Positions 7,630 through 17,156 of a stretch of DNA of 64,000 nucleotides are shown here, in pieces. The DNA is from SXVE01 sp036388895. GTDB lineage: Bacteria > Acidobacteriota > Blastocatellia > Pyrinomonadales > Pyrinomonadaceae. Each line of letters starts with the position of its first letter. Within the stretch, counting starts at the first letter, position 1. The stretch lies in NCBI GenBank assembly GCA_036388895.1, contig DASVQY010000039.1:17712-81711 (forward strand), read 5' to 3'. The notes beneath the pieces are model-generated. The model was given only the letters and a program-made list of their open reading frames with translations, did not search any database and was not told the origin of the DNA. Made by a program: the position numbers and the translations under genes.

Positions 7630-10044
7630 ATGTTCAAAAATAAATCCTTTTACGCTTTATCGCGTTTTTCGATATCCGCGTCTGCTCGTCTGTGCGTTTC
7701 AATTCTTCTTTTCGCTTTCTGCATCTACGGTCAAACGAAAATTCCCGCACCGAACGAAGTTTTGGGATTTACACCAGGCGACGACCGAAAATTGGCGAGT
7801 TGGAGCCAAATCGAAGAGTATTTTCTGAAACTCGACAAGGCGAGCGACCGCGTAAAATTTGAGGAAATCGGCAAAACGACGATGGATAGACCTTTCGTCT
7901 ATGCGACGATTTCGACGCCGGAAAACTTGAAAAATCTCGAAAAATACAAACAGATAAATGCTAAATTAGCCGATCCGCGCCTGATAAAATCAAACGATAA
8001 AACCGCTCAGCAATTAATCAAACAAGGCAAAACGATTGTTTTGATTACCTGCGGAATTCACTCGACCGAAGTCGGCTCGACGCTTTCCTCGATGCTCATC
8101 GCGCACAAATTAGCGACTTCAAACGAACCGGAAATCCAGAAGATTTTAGAAAATACAATCATTCTGCTCGTTCCGTCTTTGAACCCGGACGGAGTTGATA
8201 TTGTCAAAAATTGGTACGACAAAACTCTCGGAACGCCTTACGAGGGAACATCACCGCCCGAGCTTTACCACAAATACGTCGGGCACGACAACAACCGCGA
8301 TTGGTACGCGTTCACGCAGGTCGAAACGCAGCTGACGGTTGATAAAATTCACAACGAATGGCACCCGCAAATCGTTCACGACATTCACCAGCAAGGCGAA
8401 TTCGGCGCGCGCCTCTTTTTGCCGCCGTATATGCAGCCGGTCGAGCCAAATGTGCCGAAGGAAATCGTCGAAGGCTACACCGAACTCGGAAACTACATGG
8501 CGAACGATTTGCGCCGAAAAGGATTGCAAGGGATCACGACCAACACGACTTACGACGCGTGGACGCCGGCGCGAGCGTATTCGCATTATCACGGCGGCGT
8601 GCGTATTTTAAGCGAAACAGCCTCGGCGCGTCTCGCTTCGCCGACAAATGTTAAATTTGAACAATTACGCGGCTCAATCGGCGGTCTCGACGCGAAAAAA
8701 GAATCGCCGAACTTTTCACCCATCTGGAAAGGCGGCGAATGGCGCTTGCGCGACATCACGAATTATATGACAACGGCTGCATTCAGTTTAATGCGACATG
8801 CTGCCGAAAACAGAGAAAAATGGCTTTCGAGATTTTACGCGATTGGCAAAGAAGCTGTTCGACCACGAAAGGATGGTGAATTGTTTGCTTATATTTTTAC
8901 GCCCAAAAGGAGTGAAGGAGATTCTAATTTTTCGGCAATAAGAATTGGTGATTCTAGAAGACAAGAAAAACTCTTGTCAATTTTGAGAACTGCAGGAGTT
9001 GAAATTGATTACCCGGAAGCTTTTCAATTTGACGGGAAAAAATATTCGGATGGAACAGCAGTTATCAAATTAGCACAGCCATACGGGAACTTCGCCAAAA
9101 CGTTACTTGAAAGTCAAAAATACCCTGATTTAAAGGATGAAAAAGGAAACCCTATCCCGCCTTACGATGTAACAGCACATACACTTTCACTTTTAATGAA
9201 TGTTAATAGTGAACCTGTTTATAAATCTTTTTCTTACAAAATGCCAACCGGTGGATCGGGAAGCGGGAGCGGTTCGGGTTGTGGTGGTTCAAGCAACACG
9301 CGATTCACAATTTATCGTTCAAGCATTCCATCAATGGACGAAGGTTGGACGCGCTGGCTTTTTCAAACTTCAGGTTATCATCAGCTTTGTGGGGGATATT
9401 TTGAGAACATCCTTGACCCAGAAATTCGGCAAGAAATTCGCCGGGACGAGGATAAATTTACAAAAGTTATAATCTTCCCCGACCAATCGCCGAATCAAAT
9501 CTTAAACGGCTACGCTAAGGGAACGATGCCCGACGAACTCACGGGCGGCGTCGGCAAAGAAGGCGTGGAAAATTTGCGGAAATTTGTCGAAGCGGGCGGC
9601 ACGCTTGTTTTCTTAAACCGCGCTTCGGATTTCGCCATTAAACAATTCAATTTGCCGGTGCGCGACGTAACCGAAGACTTGAGCAATAAAGATTTTTACA
9701 TTCCCGGCTCGATTTTGCGCACCGAACTCGACACAACTCATCCAATCGCTAAAGGTATGCCCGAAAAATCAATAGCGTGGTTTGAAGATTCGCCCGCATT
9801 TGAAATTAAAACCGACCCGCTCGCTTTAACCAACAATTTCAAAATCATTGCTCGTTACCCCGAAAATCCGAAAGACATTTTGCTTTCCGGCTGGGCTTTA
9901 GGCGCGGAAAAACTCGCCGGGAAAGCTGCGCTCGTCGAATTCACGATAGGCAAAGGCAAAATCGTTCTCTTCGGCTTTCGCCCGCAGTATCGCGGACAAA
10001 GTTTGGCGACTTTTCCGCTTTTGTTTAATGCGATAGGAAATTAA
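7630..10044 (+). CDS. secreted M14-family zinc carboxypeptidase with C-terminal GATase-like domain
   Basis: An 804-residue exported peptidase. A hydrophobic signal segment ends near residue 34. The M14 zinc site is visible as HSTE (144-147) with a third His in IVHDIHQQG (about 250-253). NPDG (185-188), HDNNRDW (219-225) and the Glu in ILSETASAR complete the family pattern. Residues about 610-804 (LRKFVEAGGTLVFLNRAS...GKGKIVLFGFRPQYRGQ) look like the class I glutamine-amidotransferase-like fold that accompanies this peptidase subfamily. It would trim peptides in the periplasm. GAGGA sits about 9 bases before the ATG. Residues about 405-615, including a Gly/Ser run at about 541-553, are encoded by notably more AT-rich DNA with AGA/AGG codons, unlike the flanks. 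Confidence 0.88.
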   Translation: MFKNKSFYALSRFSISASARLCVSILLFAFCIYGQTKIPAPNEVLGFTPGDDRKLASWSQIEEYFLKLDKASDRVKFEEIGKTTMDRPFVYATISTPENLKNLEKYKQINAKLADPRLIKSNDKTAQQLIKQGKTIVLITCGIHSTEVGSTLSSMLIAHKLATSNEPEIQKILENTIILLVPSLNPDGVDIVKNWYDKTLGTPYEGTSPPELYHKYVGHDNNRDWYAFTQVETQLTVDKIHNEWHPQIVHDIHQQGEFGARLFLPPYMQPVEPNVPKEIVEGYTELGNYMANDLRRKGLQGITTNTTYDAWTPARAYSHYHGGVRILSETASARLASPTNVKFEQLRGSIGGLDAKKESPNFSPIWKGGEWRLRDITNYMTTAAFSLMRHAAENREKWLSRFYAIGKEAVRPRKDGELFAYIFTPKRSEGDSNFSAIRIGDSRRQEKLLSILRTAGVEIDYPEAFQFDGKKYSDGTAVIKLAQPYGNFAKTLLESQKYPDLKDEKGNPIPPYDVTAHTLSLLMNVNSEPVYKSFSYKMPTGGSGSGSGSGCGGSSNTRFTIYRSSIPSMDEGWTRWLFQTSGYHQLCGGYFENILDPEIRQEIRRDEDKFTKVIIFPDQSPNQILNGYAKGTMPDELTGGVGKEGVENLRKFVEAGGTLVFLNRASDFAIKQFNLPVRDVTEDLSNKDFYIPGSILRTELDTTHPIAKGMPEKSIAWFEDSPAFEIKTDPLALTNNFKIIARYPENPKDILLSGWALGAEKLAGKAALVEFTIGKGKIVLFGFRPQYRGQSLATFPLLFNAIGN

Positions 10045-10121
10045 AAATTCTCGAAATCCGATTTTTGAAACAGTCGAAAATGAAAATTCGTTATATTATT
10101 TGACCGGAAAGGAGAACGGCA

Positions 10122-10679
10122 ATGACCAGTTTGATGACAATCTTTTTGATAATCGGCGGACTCGGTTTTCTGTTTTTACTGATTTCATTCATTGTCGGCG
10201 ATATTTTTGAAGCTGTCGGCTTGGATTTCGGTTTGGATGCGAGCCACGATTTCGGCGTTTTCGACAGCCGCGTGATCAGCGTTTTTCTAACCGCTTTCGG
10301 CGGTTTCGGCGCAATCGGGACTACTATCGGATATGGCGCGGTCGGCTCTTCACTTTTCGGTCTACTCGGCGGTTTCGTTTTCGGCGCGGTTGTTTTTTAT
10401 TTCGGCAAACTTCTTTACAGCCAGCAGTCAACGAGTTCGGTCAGCACGGCGGACTTGATCGGACGGCGGGGGCAAGTTGTAGTCGGCATTAAACCGAATC
10501 AGCTCGGGCAGATTTCCTGCAGCGTCGGCGAAGAACGAGTCGAAAAGCTAGCACGCACGCGCAACGGCGAGGAAATAAAAGCCGGCGCGCTCGTTCGCAT
10601 CGAATCAATCGGCAGCGATTCGGTCATCGTCAGCGCCGACGACGGAGAAGGCTTTTCGCTTTTTTCCGAAAAGAGTTGA
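10122..10679 (+). CDS. NfeD-family membrane protein
   Basis: A 185-residue protein. The N-terminal half has about three or four membrane segments (residues 5-30, 48-75, 80-100). The C-terminal half (about 110-172, starting ADLIGRRGQVVVGIKPNQLGQ) has the small beta-barrel of NfeD proteins. NfeD proteins act with stomatin/flotillin partners in membrane microdomain organisation, and a flotillin gene follows 146 bases downstream in the same direction. A GGAG ribosome site precedes the ATG closely. A TATATT at about 10093 may be the -10 element of the pair. Confidence 0.85.
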   Translation: MTSLMTIFLIIGGLGFLFLLISFIVGDIFEAVGLDFGLDASHDFGVFDSRVISVFLTAFGGFGAIGTTIGYGAVGSSLFGLLGGFVFGAVVFYFGKLLYSQQSTSSVSTADLIGRRGQVVVGIKPNQLGQISCSVGEERVEKLARTRNGEEIKAGALVRIESIGSDSVIVSADDGEGFSLFSEKS

Positions 10680-10825
10680 AACTTCCCTGTTTTCAGATTA
10701 GAATTCGCACGACCCTAAATTAAAACCTTTATTTTTGGTTTTTCCTTATCACTCAATTTCAGCTTGTAGTGTGTTTATTTTCCGCGCTCGCCGAAAAAGG
10801 CGAATCGCGAAGTGAGGTAAATAAA

Positions 10826-12463
10826 ATGTTTGAACTTCCAATTGTCGTAATTGCAATTGTGTTAATCGTTGTTGTCGGTTTGCTCGTCGCTCTGATGCTT
10901 TTGAGCAAAAATTATATTAAGGTTTCGCCGAATCAGGCGGCGGTTATTTCCGGGCGAACGCGCAGACTCGCCGACGGCACGACGGTCGGTTATCGTCAGG
11001 TTCGCGGCGGCGCGACGCTCGTCATCCCTTTTCTCGAAAAGGTCGAGTATCTCGATTTGAATGTGATTACCGTTCCGCTCGCCACTTCTCGCGCATACAC
11101 GGTGCAAGGTGTTCCCGTTTCAGTGAAGGCTGTGGCAAACGTCAAAATCAAAGGCGATGACGAATCGCTCCGCGCCGCCGCTGAAAGATTCCTCGGAATG
11201 CCGCAGGAAGAATTTCACCGGCTTGTTTTCCAGACTTTAGAAGGACATTTGCGCGCGATTTTGGGAACTTTAACGGTTGAAGAAATCAACAATGACCGTC
11301 AGAGTTTTGCACAAAAATTGACATCCGAAGCGGCGGGCGATTTAGAGAAAATGGGCATCGGGCTCGATGCGTTGACGATTCAGGAAATCTCCGATGAAGA
11401 AGGTTATCTTGATGCTTTAGGCAAAAGAAGAACCGCGGAAGTCAAACGCGACGCAGAAATCGGACAGGCGGAAGCGAATCGTGATTCGAAAATTAAAGCA
11501 TCTTTAGCTTTACAGGAAGGAGAAAAAGTTCGTCTTTCGACAGAAGCACTAATCGCGCAATCAAACCGCGAAACGGAAATTCAAAAAGCGCAGGTCGCGG
11601 CGGAAATCCAGAAAGAACGTGCCAAAGCCAATCAAGCCGGACCGCTTGCGGAAGCAAAAGCGCAACAGGAAGTCGTCGCCGAAGAAGTTCGCATCGAAAG
11701 AATCCGCACGCAGGAACAAATTTCCGTGCAGGAACAGGAAGTTCTTCGTAAAGAGAAAGAACTCGAAGCAACGGTCGTCAAACAGGCTGAGGCTGACAGG
11801 CGAGCCGCCGTTCTTCGCGCACAAGGAGCGCAAGAATCAGCAATTTTAGAAGCGGAAGGACGCAAACAGGCGCAAATCGCCCAAGCCGAAGCCGAATCTC
11901 AGAAATTACAGCGCGAAGGTCAGGGACGCGCTTCGGCAATCGAAGCCGAAGGTCGCGCTGAGGCGGAAAGAATTCGCGCTCTCGGCTTAGCGGAAGCCGA
12001 AAAATTGCAGGCGCAGGGTTTAGCGGAAGCGAAAGCAATCGAAGCGCAAGGTTTAGCGGAAGCTGCAGCTATTAAGGAAAAAGCCGCCGCGTGGCGCGAA
12101 TTTAACGATGCTGCGCGTTTGCAGACGATTCTCGAAAAACTTCCTTCGATCATCGAAGCCAGCGCGCCTGTCTTCCAGGCTGTTGCTGAACCTTTGGGCA
12201 AAATTGATAAAATCGTGATGATTGATCAGGGCGGAAATGGTAATGGCAACGGAAACGGTCACACGAGCGGAATTAATCGTTTTGCCCAAACCGCACCGAC
12301 AATGATTTTCACGCTTTTGCAGCAATTGCAGGCGATGGGCTTGAGTTTGCCAGAAGTGATGGCGCAGCTCGGAATAAATCAAGACGAAAAATTGATTGAA
12401 ACCGAAGCGGTTTCGAAACAAAACGGTTCAGTTGTACAAGATGGGAAACCGAAATCCGAATAA
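10826..12463 (+). CDS. flotillin-like SPFH/band-7 protein
   Basis: A 545-residue protein from the ATG at 10826, which has GAGG 8 bases upstream; an in-frame GTG at 10769 has no such site. There is one N-terminal membrane helix (residues 4-28), then an SPFH domain (about 30-205), then a long Ala/Glu-rich coiled coil with repeated EAEGRAEAERIRALGLAEAEK-type units (about 225-435). An Asn/Gly tract (GNGNGNGNGH) near residue 470 separates a C-terminal tail. Flotillins scaffold membrane microdomains as large oligomers. Adjacency to NfeD supports the call. A perfect 18-bp hairpin terminator follows the stop. Confidence 0.93.
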   Translation: MFELPIVVIAIVLIVVVGLLVALMLLSKNYIKVSPNQAAVISGRTRRLADGTTVGYRQVRGGATLVIPFLEKVEYLDLNVITVPLATSRAYTVQGVPVSVKAVANVKIKGDDESLRAAAERFLGMPQEEFHRLVFQTLEGHLRAILGTLTVEEINNDRQSFAQKLTSEAAGDLEKMGIGLDALTIQEISDEEGYLDALGKRRTAEVKRDAEIGQAEANRDSKIKASLALQEGEKVRLSTEALIAQSNRETEIQKAQVAAEIQKERAKANQAGPLAEAKAQQEVVAEEVRIERIRTQEQISVQEQEVLRKEKELEATVVKQAEADRRAAVLRAQGAQESAILEAEGRKQAQIAQAEAESQKLQREGQGRASAIEAEGRAEAERIRALGLAEAEKLQAQGLAEAKAIEAQGLAEAAAIKEKAAAWREFNDAARLQTILEKLPSIIEASAPVFQAVAEPLGKIDKIVMIDQGGNGNGNGNGHTSGINRFAQTAPTMIFTLLQQLQAMGLSLPEVMAQLGINQDEKLIETEAVSKQNGSVVQDGKPKSE

Positions 12464-12484
12464 TAATTCGGGGTTGCAAAACTT

Positions 12485-12526
12485 AAGTCGAGGAATTTCT
12501 AAGGTTAGAAATTCCTCGACTTTTTT
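12485..12526. terminator. bidirectional terminator between flotillin and the efflux operon
   Basis: A perfect 18-bp inverted repeat (12485-12502 with 12505-12522, core GTCGAGGAATTTCTAA) flanked by T runs on the plus strand and A runs on the left. It lies between two convergent genes and can serve both. Confidence 0.85.
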
Positions 12527-12573
12527 ATTATAAATCTTTAAGGATTATTATTTTGCAATAATCTCACGAAAAT

Positions 12574-14172
12574 TTAGTGAACATTAACGCTTTTTTCGGA
12601 TTTACCGGATTTGAACAGAAAAACGAGCGGAATTACGCATAAAACCATAATCATCAAAGCGTAAAAAGCGTCTATAAAAGCGAGCATTCCCGCTTGTCTC
12701 TGAATTTCCGCCCACATCAAACCGCGTGCTTGGTTAGTAGCTTCAACGGCAGTCATTCCTCTGTCCTGTAAAATTTGCGTCGTTCGTTCAATCCAATTTA
12801 CGTAATTCGGATTATATTCCGATGCGTGCGCGCTGAGAACGCCGATGTGATGCTGCGTTTTTTGTGCGAGAAACGTGGCAAGCGCCGCGATGCCGAAACT
12901 GCCGCCGAGATTGACGCTCAAACTAATCAGCGACGAAGCGTTGTCAATTTTTCCCGACGGAACGCCGCGAAATGCCGCAGTCGTCACGGGAACGAACAAA
13001 AACGCCGCCGAAAACGATTGAAACGCCCGCGCATAAGCCAAATCCCAGTAACCAACCTGTAAATTCAGCGTCGTTAAATGCCAAAGGGCAAGTGCGGCGA
13101 GAACGAGTCCGGCGATTGCCAGAACGCGAGCTTCGATTTTTTTCATCAAAAATCCGGCAACCGGCATCATTACGAGAGCGACCATTGCGCCCGGCGAAAG
13201 AATCATTCCCGCGTCCTGCGCCGAATATCCCAGCAAAGTTTGCGCCATCAGCGGCACAAGAACGAGCGTTCCGTAAATCAAAACCGCGATGGCAAAGATG
13301 ATAATCGCCGCTGCGCCGACGCTTCTGTTGGCTAGAAGACGAACATCAACCGCCGGATTTTCGTGCGTCATCTCCCAGGCAATACCGACAAGCAAAGCGA
13401 CGAAAGCGATGATCGAAAACGTGACGATAAAGTCTGATTCGAACCAATCTTCACGGTAACCTTTGTCCAATACGACTGTTAAAGCGCCGATGCCGATTGT
13501 AATCAGGAGCATTCCGACCCAATCAATCTTAAAATTCGATTTTTTTAAGCGCTCGCGTTCTTCAATCGTGCTTTGCGGCTCACTTACAAGACTCCAAACC
13601 AAAAATAAAGAAAGGATTCCGATTGGAATGTTGATAAAGAAAATCCAGTGCCAGCTGTAATTGTCGGTAATCCAGCCGCCGAGTGCAGGCGCGAAAATCG
13701 GCGCTGTGACGAGCGTCAAACCATAAATCGAAAATGCCATTCCGCGTTTTTCCGCCGGAACGCTGTCGGCGATAAAAGCCTGCTCCAGAGGAACCAGACT
13801 TCCGCCGCCTAACCCCTGCAAAACGCGAAAAAATATCAGCATTTCCAGATTCGTCGCAATGCCGCACAAAAATGAAGCGATGACGAAAATGAACACGCAA
13901 ATCATGTAAAATCGTTTGCGCCCGAAATACGTCGAAAGCCATCCGCTTAAAGGCACGACAACGGCGTTAGCAATCAAATACGAACTGATGACCCAGCTCG
14001 CTTCCTCGGTCGTCGCCGAAAGATTGCCCGCGATATTCGGCAGCGAAACATTGGCGATGCCGGTGTCCAGAACCTCCATATAACTCGCAATCGTCAATAC
14101 CACAACCATCAAAAGCGGATGTGATTTGAAAAGCGAGTTTTTTTCGGCTGGCGCGGATGCTTCGGCAAACAT
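12574..14172 (-). CDS. DHA2-family MFS drug efflux transporter (EmrB/QacA type)
   Basis: A 532-residue permease with about 14 membrane helices. Family motifs are visible: LDTGIANVSLPNI in helix 1, FGRKRFYMICVF (motif A), RVLQGLGGGSLVPLEQ (motif B) and APIFAPALGGWITDNYSWHWIFFINIPIG (motif C, drug:proton antiporters). It exports hydrophobic compounds using the proton gradient and partners with a periplasmic adaptor. The adaptor is encoded just upstream (14262-15713) on the same strand, with an 89-base spacer holding an AAAATCC-type repeat. No outer-membrane TolC gene is present in the window. Confidence 0.92.
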   Translation of the reverse strand: MFAEASAPAEKNSLFKSHPLLMVVVLTIASYMEVLDTGIANVSLPNIAGNLSATTEEASWVISSYLIANAVVVPLSGWLSTYFGRKRFYMICVFIFVIASFLCGIATNLEMLIFFRVLQGLGGGSLVPLEQAFIADSVPAEKRGMAFSIYGLTLVTAPIFAPALGGWITDNYSWHWIFFINIPIGILSLFLVWSLVSEPQSTIEERERLKKSNFKIDWVGMLLITIGIGALTVVLDKGYREDWFESDFIVTFSIIAFVALLVGIAWEMTHENPAVDVRLLANRSVGAAAIIIFAIAVLIYGTLVLVPLMAQTLLGYSAQDAGMILSPGAMVALVMMPVAGFLMKKIEARVLAIAGLVLAALALWHLTTLNLQVGYWDLAYARAFQSFSAAFLFVPVTTAAFRGVPSGKIDNASSLISLSVNLGGSFGIAALATFLAQKTQHHIGVLSAHASEYNPNYVNWIERTTQILQDRGMTAVEATNQARGLMWAEIQRQAGMLAFIDAFYALMIMVLCVIPLVFLFKSGKSEKSVNVH

Positions 14173-14175
14173 TAC

Positions 14176-14210
14176 GGATTTCGGATTTTAGATTTTAGAT
14201 TTTGGATTTA
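14176..14210 (-). repeat. AAAATCC-type heptad repeat
   Basis: Five near-perfect tandem heptads (GGATTTC, GGATTTT, AGATTTT, AGATTTT, GGATTTA on the plus strand) between the two genes of the efflux operon. The same heptad recurs at 17947-17978 and in 58854-58990. Confidence 0.75.
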
Positions 14211-14261
14211 ATGCTCGATCTTCATCTTTTTTGAGAATTTTTGATTTTGAAGTTTGAATTC

Positions 14262-15713
14262 TCATCTTACTTTTACTTTCGGCTGGACGCTCATTCCTGG
14301 GACGAGTAGGTGTATGTTTTCGGGTTTTTCTTCGAATACGATTTTGACCGGAATGCGCTGCACGACTTTGACGAAATTTCCCGAAGCGTTTTCCGAAGGC
14401 AGAACGCTGAAACGCGAGCCTGTTCCTGCTTGAAAACTTTCTATCCGACCGCGAAAAATCTTGCTCGGATAAGCATCAACTTTTATTTCGACGGGCTGCC
14501 CGACGCGCATATTTTCAAACTGAGTTTCCTTAAAATTCGCCACGACCCAGATTTCGTTCGATTTTGAAAGCGCCATCAAAACCGCGCCGGGCTGCACGAG
14601 CTGTCCTTCCTGAACGCTTTTTCTGGTCACGAAACCGTCCTCGGGAGCGTAAATTTTCGTGTAAGACAAATCGAGTTCGGCTTTCGCAACAAGCGTTTCA
14701 GTTTGAGCGACTGCCGCGAGCGCCGTACCGATTTCCGATTCGCTGGCGGCAATTCGTTCGGGAGCGGCATTGGCATCTTCGAGCCGTCCGCTCGATTCGT
14801 TGACCTGCGAACGCGTCAAATTCACTTGCGCCAATGATTGACGATAATTCTCCTGCGCTCTGCCGACATTCGCATCGGCTTCTTCGACGCGCGCCTGCGC
14901 CGCTTCCACCTGTTTTCGAGCCGCATCACGCTGCGCGCGCGCCGCCGCCAAAGCGTTCGCCGCCAAATCGAGCGATTGACGCGAAACGTCGCCGCGATTG
15001 AAAAGCTCGAGACGGCGTTTGTATTCGGTTTCGGCTAATTGCAGATTCGATTCCATTTGCGGAATCTGCGCGTTAGCCTGCGCCAGATTCGCCTGCGCGG
15101 TTTTAACGGCGGTTTGCGCTTGACGAATTTCCGATTGTTTGACTCCGGCAGCGAGACGCGTCTGCTCGACATTATTTTCCGCCGTTTCGACGTTTGAACG
15201 CGCCTGCGTTTGCGTCGCGTTCGTCGTGCGCCGCGTTAAATTAGTTTGCGCTACGGCTTGGCGCAGTTTCGCCTGCGCCGCGCGCAGCTCGGCGTTCGCC
15301 TGTTCGCGCCGGGCTTCGAGTTCTTCGGTGTTGAGTTCGACGAGCAAATCGCCTTTTTTGACGGCTTGATTTTCTTTAACTAAAACTTTCGCCACGTAAG
15401 CCGAAATTTTCGGGCTGATTTGCACGATGTCGCCGTCAATGAAAGCATCGTCGGTTGATTCGTATTGCCGCGCGTAAACCCAGTAAACGGAACCGGCGAT
15501 TGCCGCGACGAGCAAAATCGCGCCGACCACATAAAACGGCGTTTTTTTTCGTCTCGGCGTTTCCGAATCAACTTTCATTTCGCCGTTCATTTCACCGGTC
15601 TCAACGATTTCATCTTTCTTATACAACGGTTCATCGGTGAGAAAACCGTTATTTCCATTACCGTTCGACGGTTTTTCCGCCGTTCCGGTTTTTTCCTTCA
15701 CATTTTCGTTCAT
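14262..15713 (-). CDS. HlyD/EmrA-family periplasmic efflux adaptor
   Basis: A 483-residue membrane fusion protein. A cytoplasmic N-terminus with an Asn/Gly tract (SNGNGNNG, residues 16-23) is followed by one membrane helix (about 58-78). Next come a half lipoyl motif (FIDGDIVQISPKISAYVAKVLV), a long alpha-helical coiled-coil hairpin (about 115-335), the second lipoyl half (SYTKIYAPEDGFVTRKSVQEGQLVQPG) and beta-barrel segments. It links the inner-membrane pump encoded downstream to an outer-membrane channel. Two-gene operon order (adaptor, then pump) is standard for EmrAB-like systems. It is divergent from the M16 protease, with only about 165 bases between starts. No clear ribosome site is seen before the ATG. 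Confidence 0.92.
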   Translation of the reverse strand: MNENVKEKTGTAEKPSNGNGNNGFLTDEPLYKKDEIVETGEMNGEMKVDSETPRRKKTPFYVVGAILLVAAIAGSVYWVYARQYESTDDAFIDGDIVQISPKISAYVAKVLVKENQAVKKGDLLVELNTEELEARREQANAELRAAQAKLRQAVAQTNLTRRTTNATQTQARSNVETAENNVEQTRLAAGVKQSEIRQAQTAVKTAQANLAQANAQIPQMESNLQLAETEYKRRLELFNRGDVSRQSLDLAANALAAARAQRDAARKQVEAAQARVEEADANVGRAQENYRQSLAQVNLTRSQVNESSGRLEDANAAPERIAASESEIGTALAAVAQTETLVAKAELDLSYTKIYAPEDGFVTRKSVQEGQLVQPGAVLMALSKSNEIWVVANFKETQFENMRVGQPVEIKVDAYPSKIFRGRIESFQAGTGSRFSVLPSENASGNFVKVVQRIPVKIVFEEKPENIHLLVPGMSVQPKVKVR

Positions 15714-15878
15714 TGCTTAAAACGGTAAGTGTTTGTTCTTTTGTTTGTTTTTGGATAAGAGAAGTTACAACGGCAATTTAACACGCTTTTAAATGAATTT
15801 GTCAATTATTTTCGTCGGCTTCGCTGTTTAATGCGCGGAGAATCGTTTTTTGTTACGATATACGTTTGCTTTATAAAG

Positions 15879-17156
15879 ATGAAAGAAAACATAGAAGTAA
15901 CAAGATGTTCAAACGGTCTGACGATTCTCACCGAAACGATGCCCGACGTTCGTTCCGCCACGCTCGGCTTCTGGCTGAAAACCGGTTCGCGTCACGAATC
16001 AATTGATTTAAACGGAATACATCATTTTATCGAACACGCTGTTTTCAAGGGAACAAATCGCCGTTCCGCACTCGACATCGCCATTGAAACCGACCGTCTG
16101 GGCGGAAATTTCGACGCTTTCACGTCGCACGAAAACGTCGGGTTTATGATTAAAGTCGTTGATAACAAACTCGCGCCGGCTTTCGATTTGATCGCCGATA
16201 TGCTCACCGCTCCGATTTTCGACGAAAAGGAAATGCGGCGCGAGCGGCGCGTCATCATCGAAGAAATGAAAATGGTCGAAGACTCGCCCGAAGATTTTTT
16301 GGGCGAATTATTTCTGAACGAATTTTTTCCGGGCGACGCACTCGGACTACCAATTGAAGGCACGCGCCGCTCGGTGAAAAATTTCAACCACGACGTTTTG
16401 GCATCTTTCCACCAAAAAAACTACACGGCGGAAAATTTGATTATCTCCGCCGCCGGAAACGTCGAACATCAAACAATCGTTGATTTGGCAGCGAAATTCT
16501 TTAATACAAAAACCAAAAACCAAAAACCAAATTCCAAAGACCAAAGTCCGAAGATTGCCGCGCCGATTTTGCTCGAAAAAAAACGCAATCTCGAACAAGC
16601 GCATTTGATTTTGGCGACGCCCTGGATTGCCGCGAACGACGAACGCCGCTACGCCGCTTCGCTTTTGACGAGCATTTTGGGGGACGGCAATTCTTCGCGT
16701 CTGTGGCAAACGATTCGGGAAAAACGCGGTCTCGCTTACTCGGTCGGCGCAAGCGCGAATTCGTTTGAAGATTGCGGCATTTTCTCGATCTACGCCGGAA
16801 CTTCGCCTGAGAAAATCGGAGAAGTCGTTGATTTAGCCATCGCCGAAATAAAAAAAATCAAACGCGAAGGCGTCAGCGCGGAAGAATTAAGTTTGGCAAA
16901 AGAACAAACAATCGCCTCGATTTTGCTCGGCTTGGAAGACTCCGGCAGCCGCGCCGGAAATCTCGCGCAAATGGAAATCACTTTCGGCAGAATCATTCCG
17001 CTTGAAGAAACTCTCAATAAGATTGAAGCCGTTTCGATTGACGAAATTCAAACGCTCGCCCGAGAATTTTTCCGCACCGAAAATCTCGCTCTCGGCGCGC
17101 TCGGAAACTTGAACGGATTGAAAATCACGCGAGAAAGATTGGACGTTTCGTATTAA
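15879..17156 (+). CDS. M16-family zinc peptidase (insulinase/MPP type)
   Basis: A protein of about 425 residues from the ATG at 15879, chosen because MKENIEVTRCSNGLTILTE is the usual beginning of these proteins; an ATG at 15831 would add 16 residues of unlikely sequence. The inverted zinc motif HFIEH occurs near residue 50, with the downstream Glu in RRVIIEEMKM. The second half (about 240-425, YSVGASANSFEDCGIFSIYAGTSPE) is the inactive M16 C-terminal half. Such proteins degrade or process peptides; this one has no signal peptide. Its stop codon abuts a 29-bp inverted repeat shared with the convergent queC. Confidence 0.9.
   Translation: MKENIEVTRCSNGLTILTETMPDVRSATLGFWLKTGSRHESIDLNGIHHFIEHAVFKGTNRRSALDIAIETDRLGGNFDAFTSHENVGFMIKVVDNKLAPAFDLIADMLTAPIFDEKEMRRERRVIIEEMKMVEDSPEDFLGELFLNEFFPGDALGLPIEGTRRSVKNFNHDVLASFHQKNYTAENLIISAAGNVEHQTIVDLAAKFFNTKTKNQKPNSKDQSPKIAAPILLEKKRNLEQAHLILATPWIAANDERRYAASLLTSILGDGNSSRLWQTIREKRGLAYSVGASANSFEDCGIFSIYAGTSPEKIGEVVDLAIAEIKKIKREGVSAEELSLAKEQTIASILLGLEDSGSRAGNLAQMEITFGRIIPLEETLNKIEAVSIDEIQTLAREFFRTENLALGALGNLNGLKITRERLDVSY

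Noticed and set aside
7630..10044. Frameshift or pseudogene in the M14 peptidase because of the composition change
   Set aside because: The frame is continuous for 804 codons with coherent protein on both sides, so it is better explained as a mosaic or inserted segment.
10769..10825. GTG start for flotillin 19 codons upstream of the chosen ATG
   Set aside because: It has no ribosome site, while the ATG at 10826 has GAGG at good spacing and gives the expected N-terminal membrane helix.
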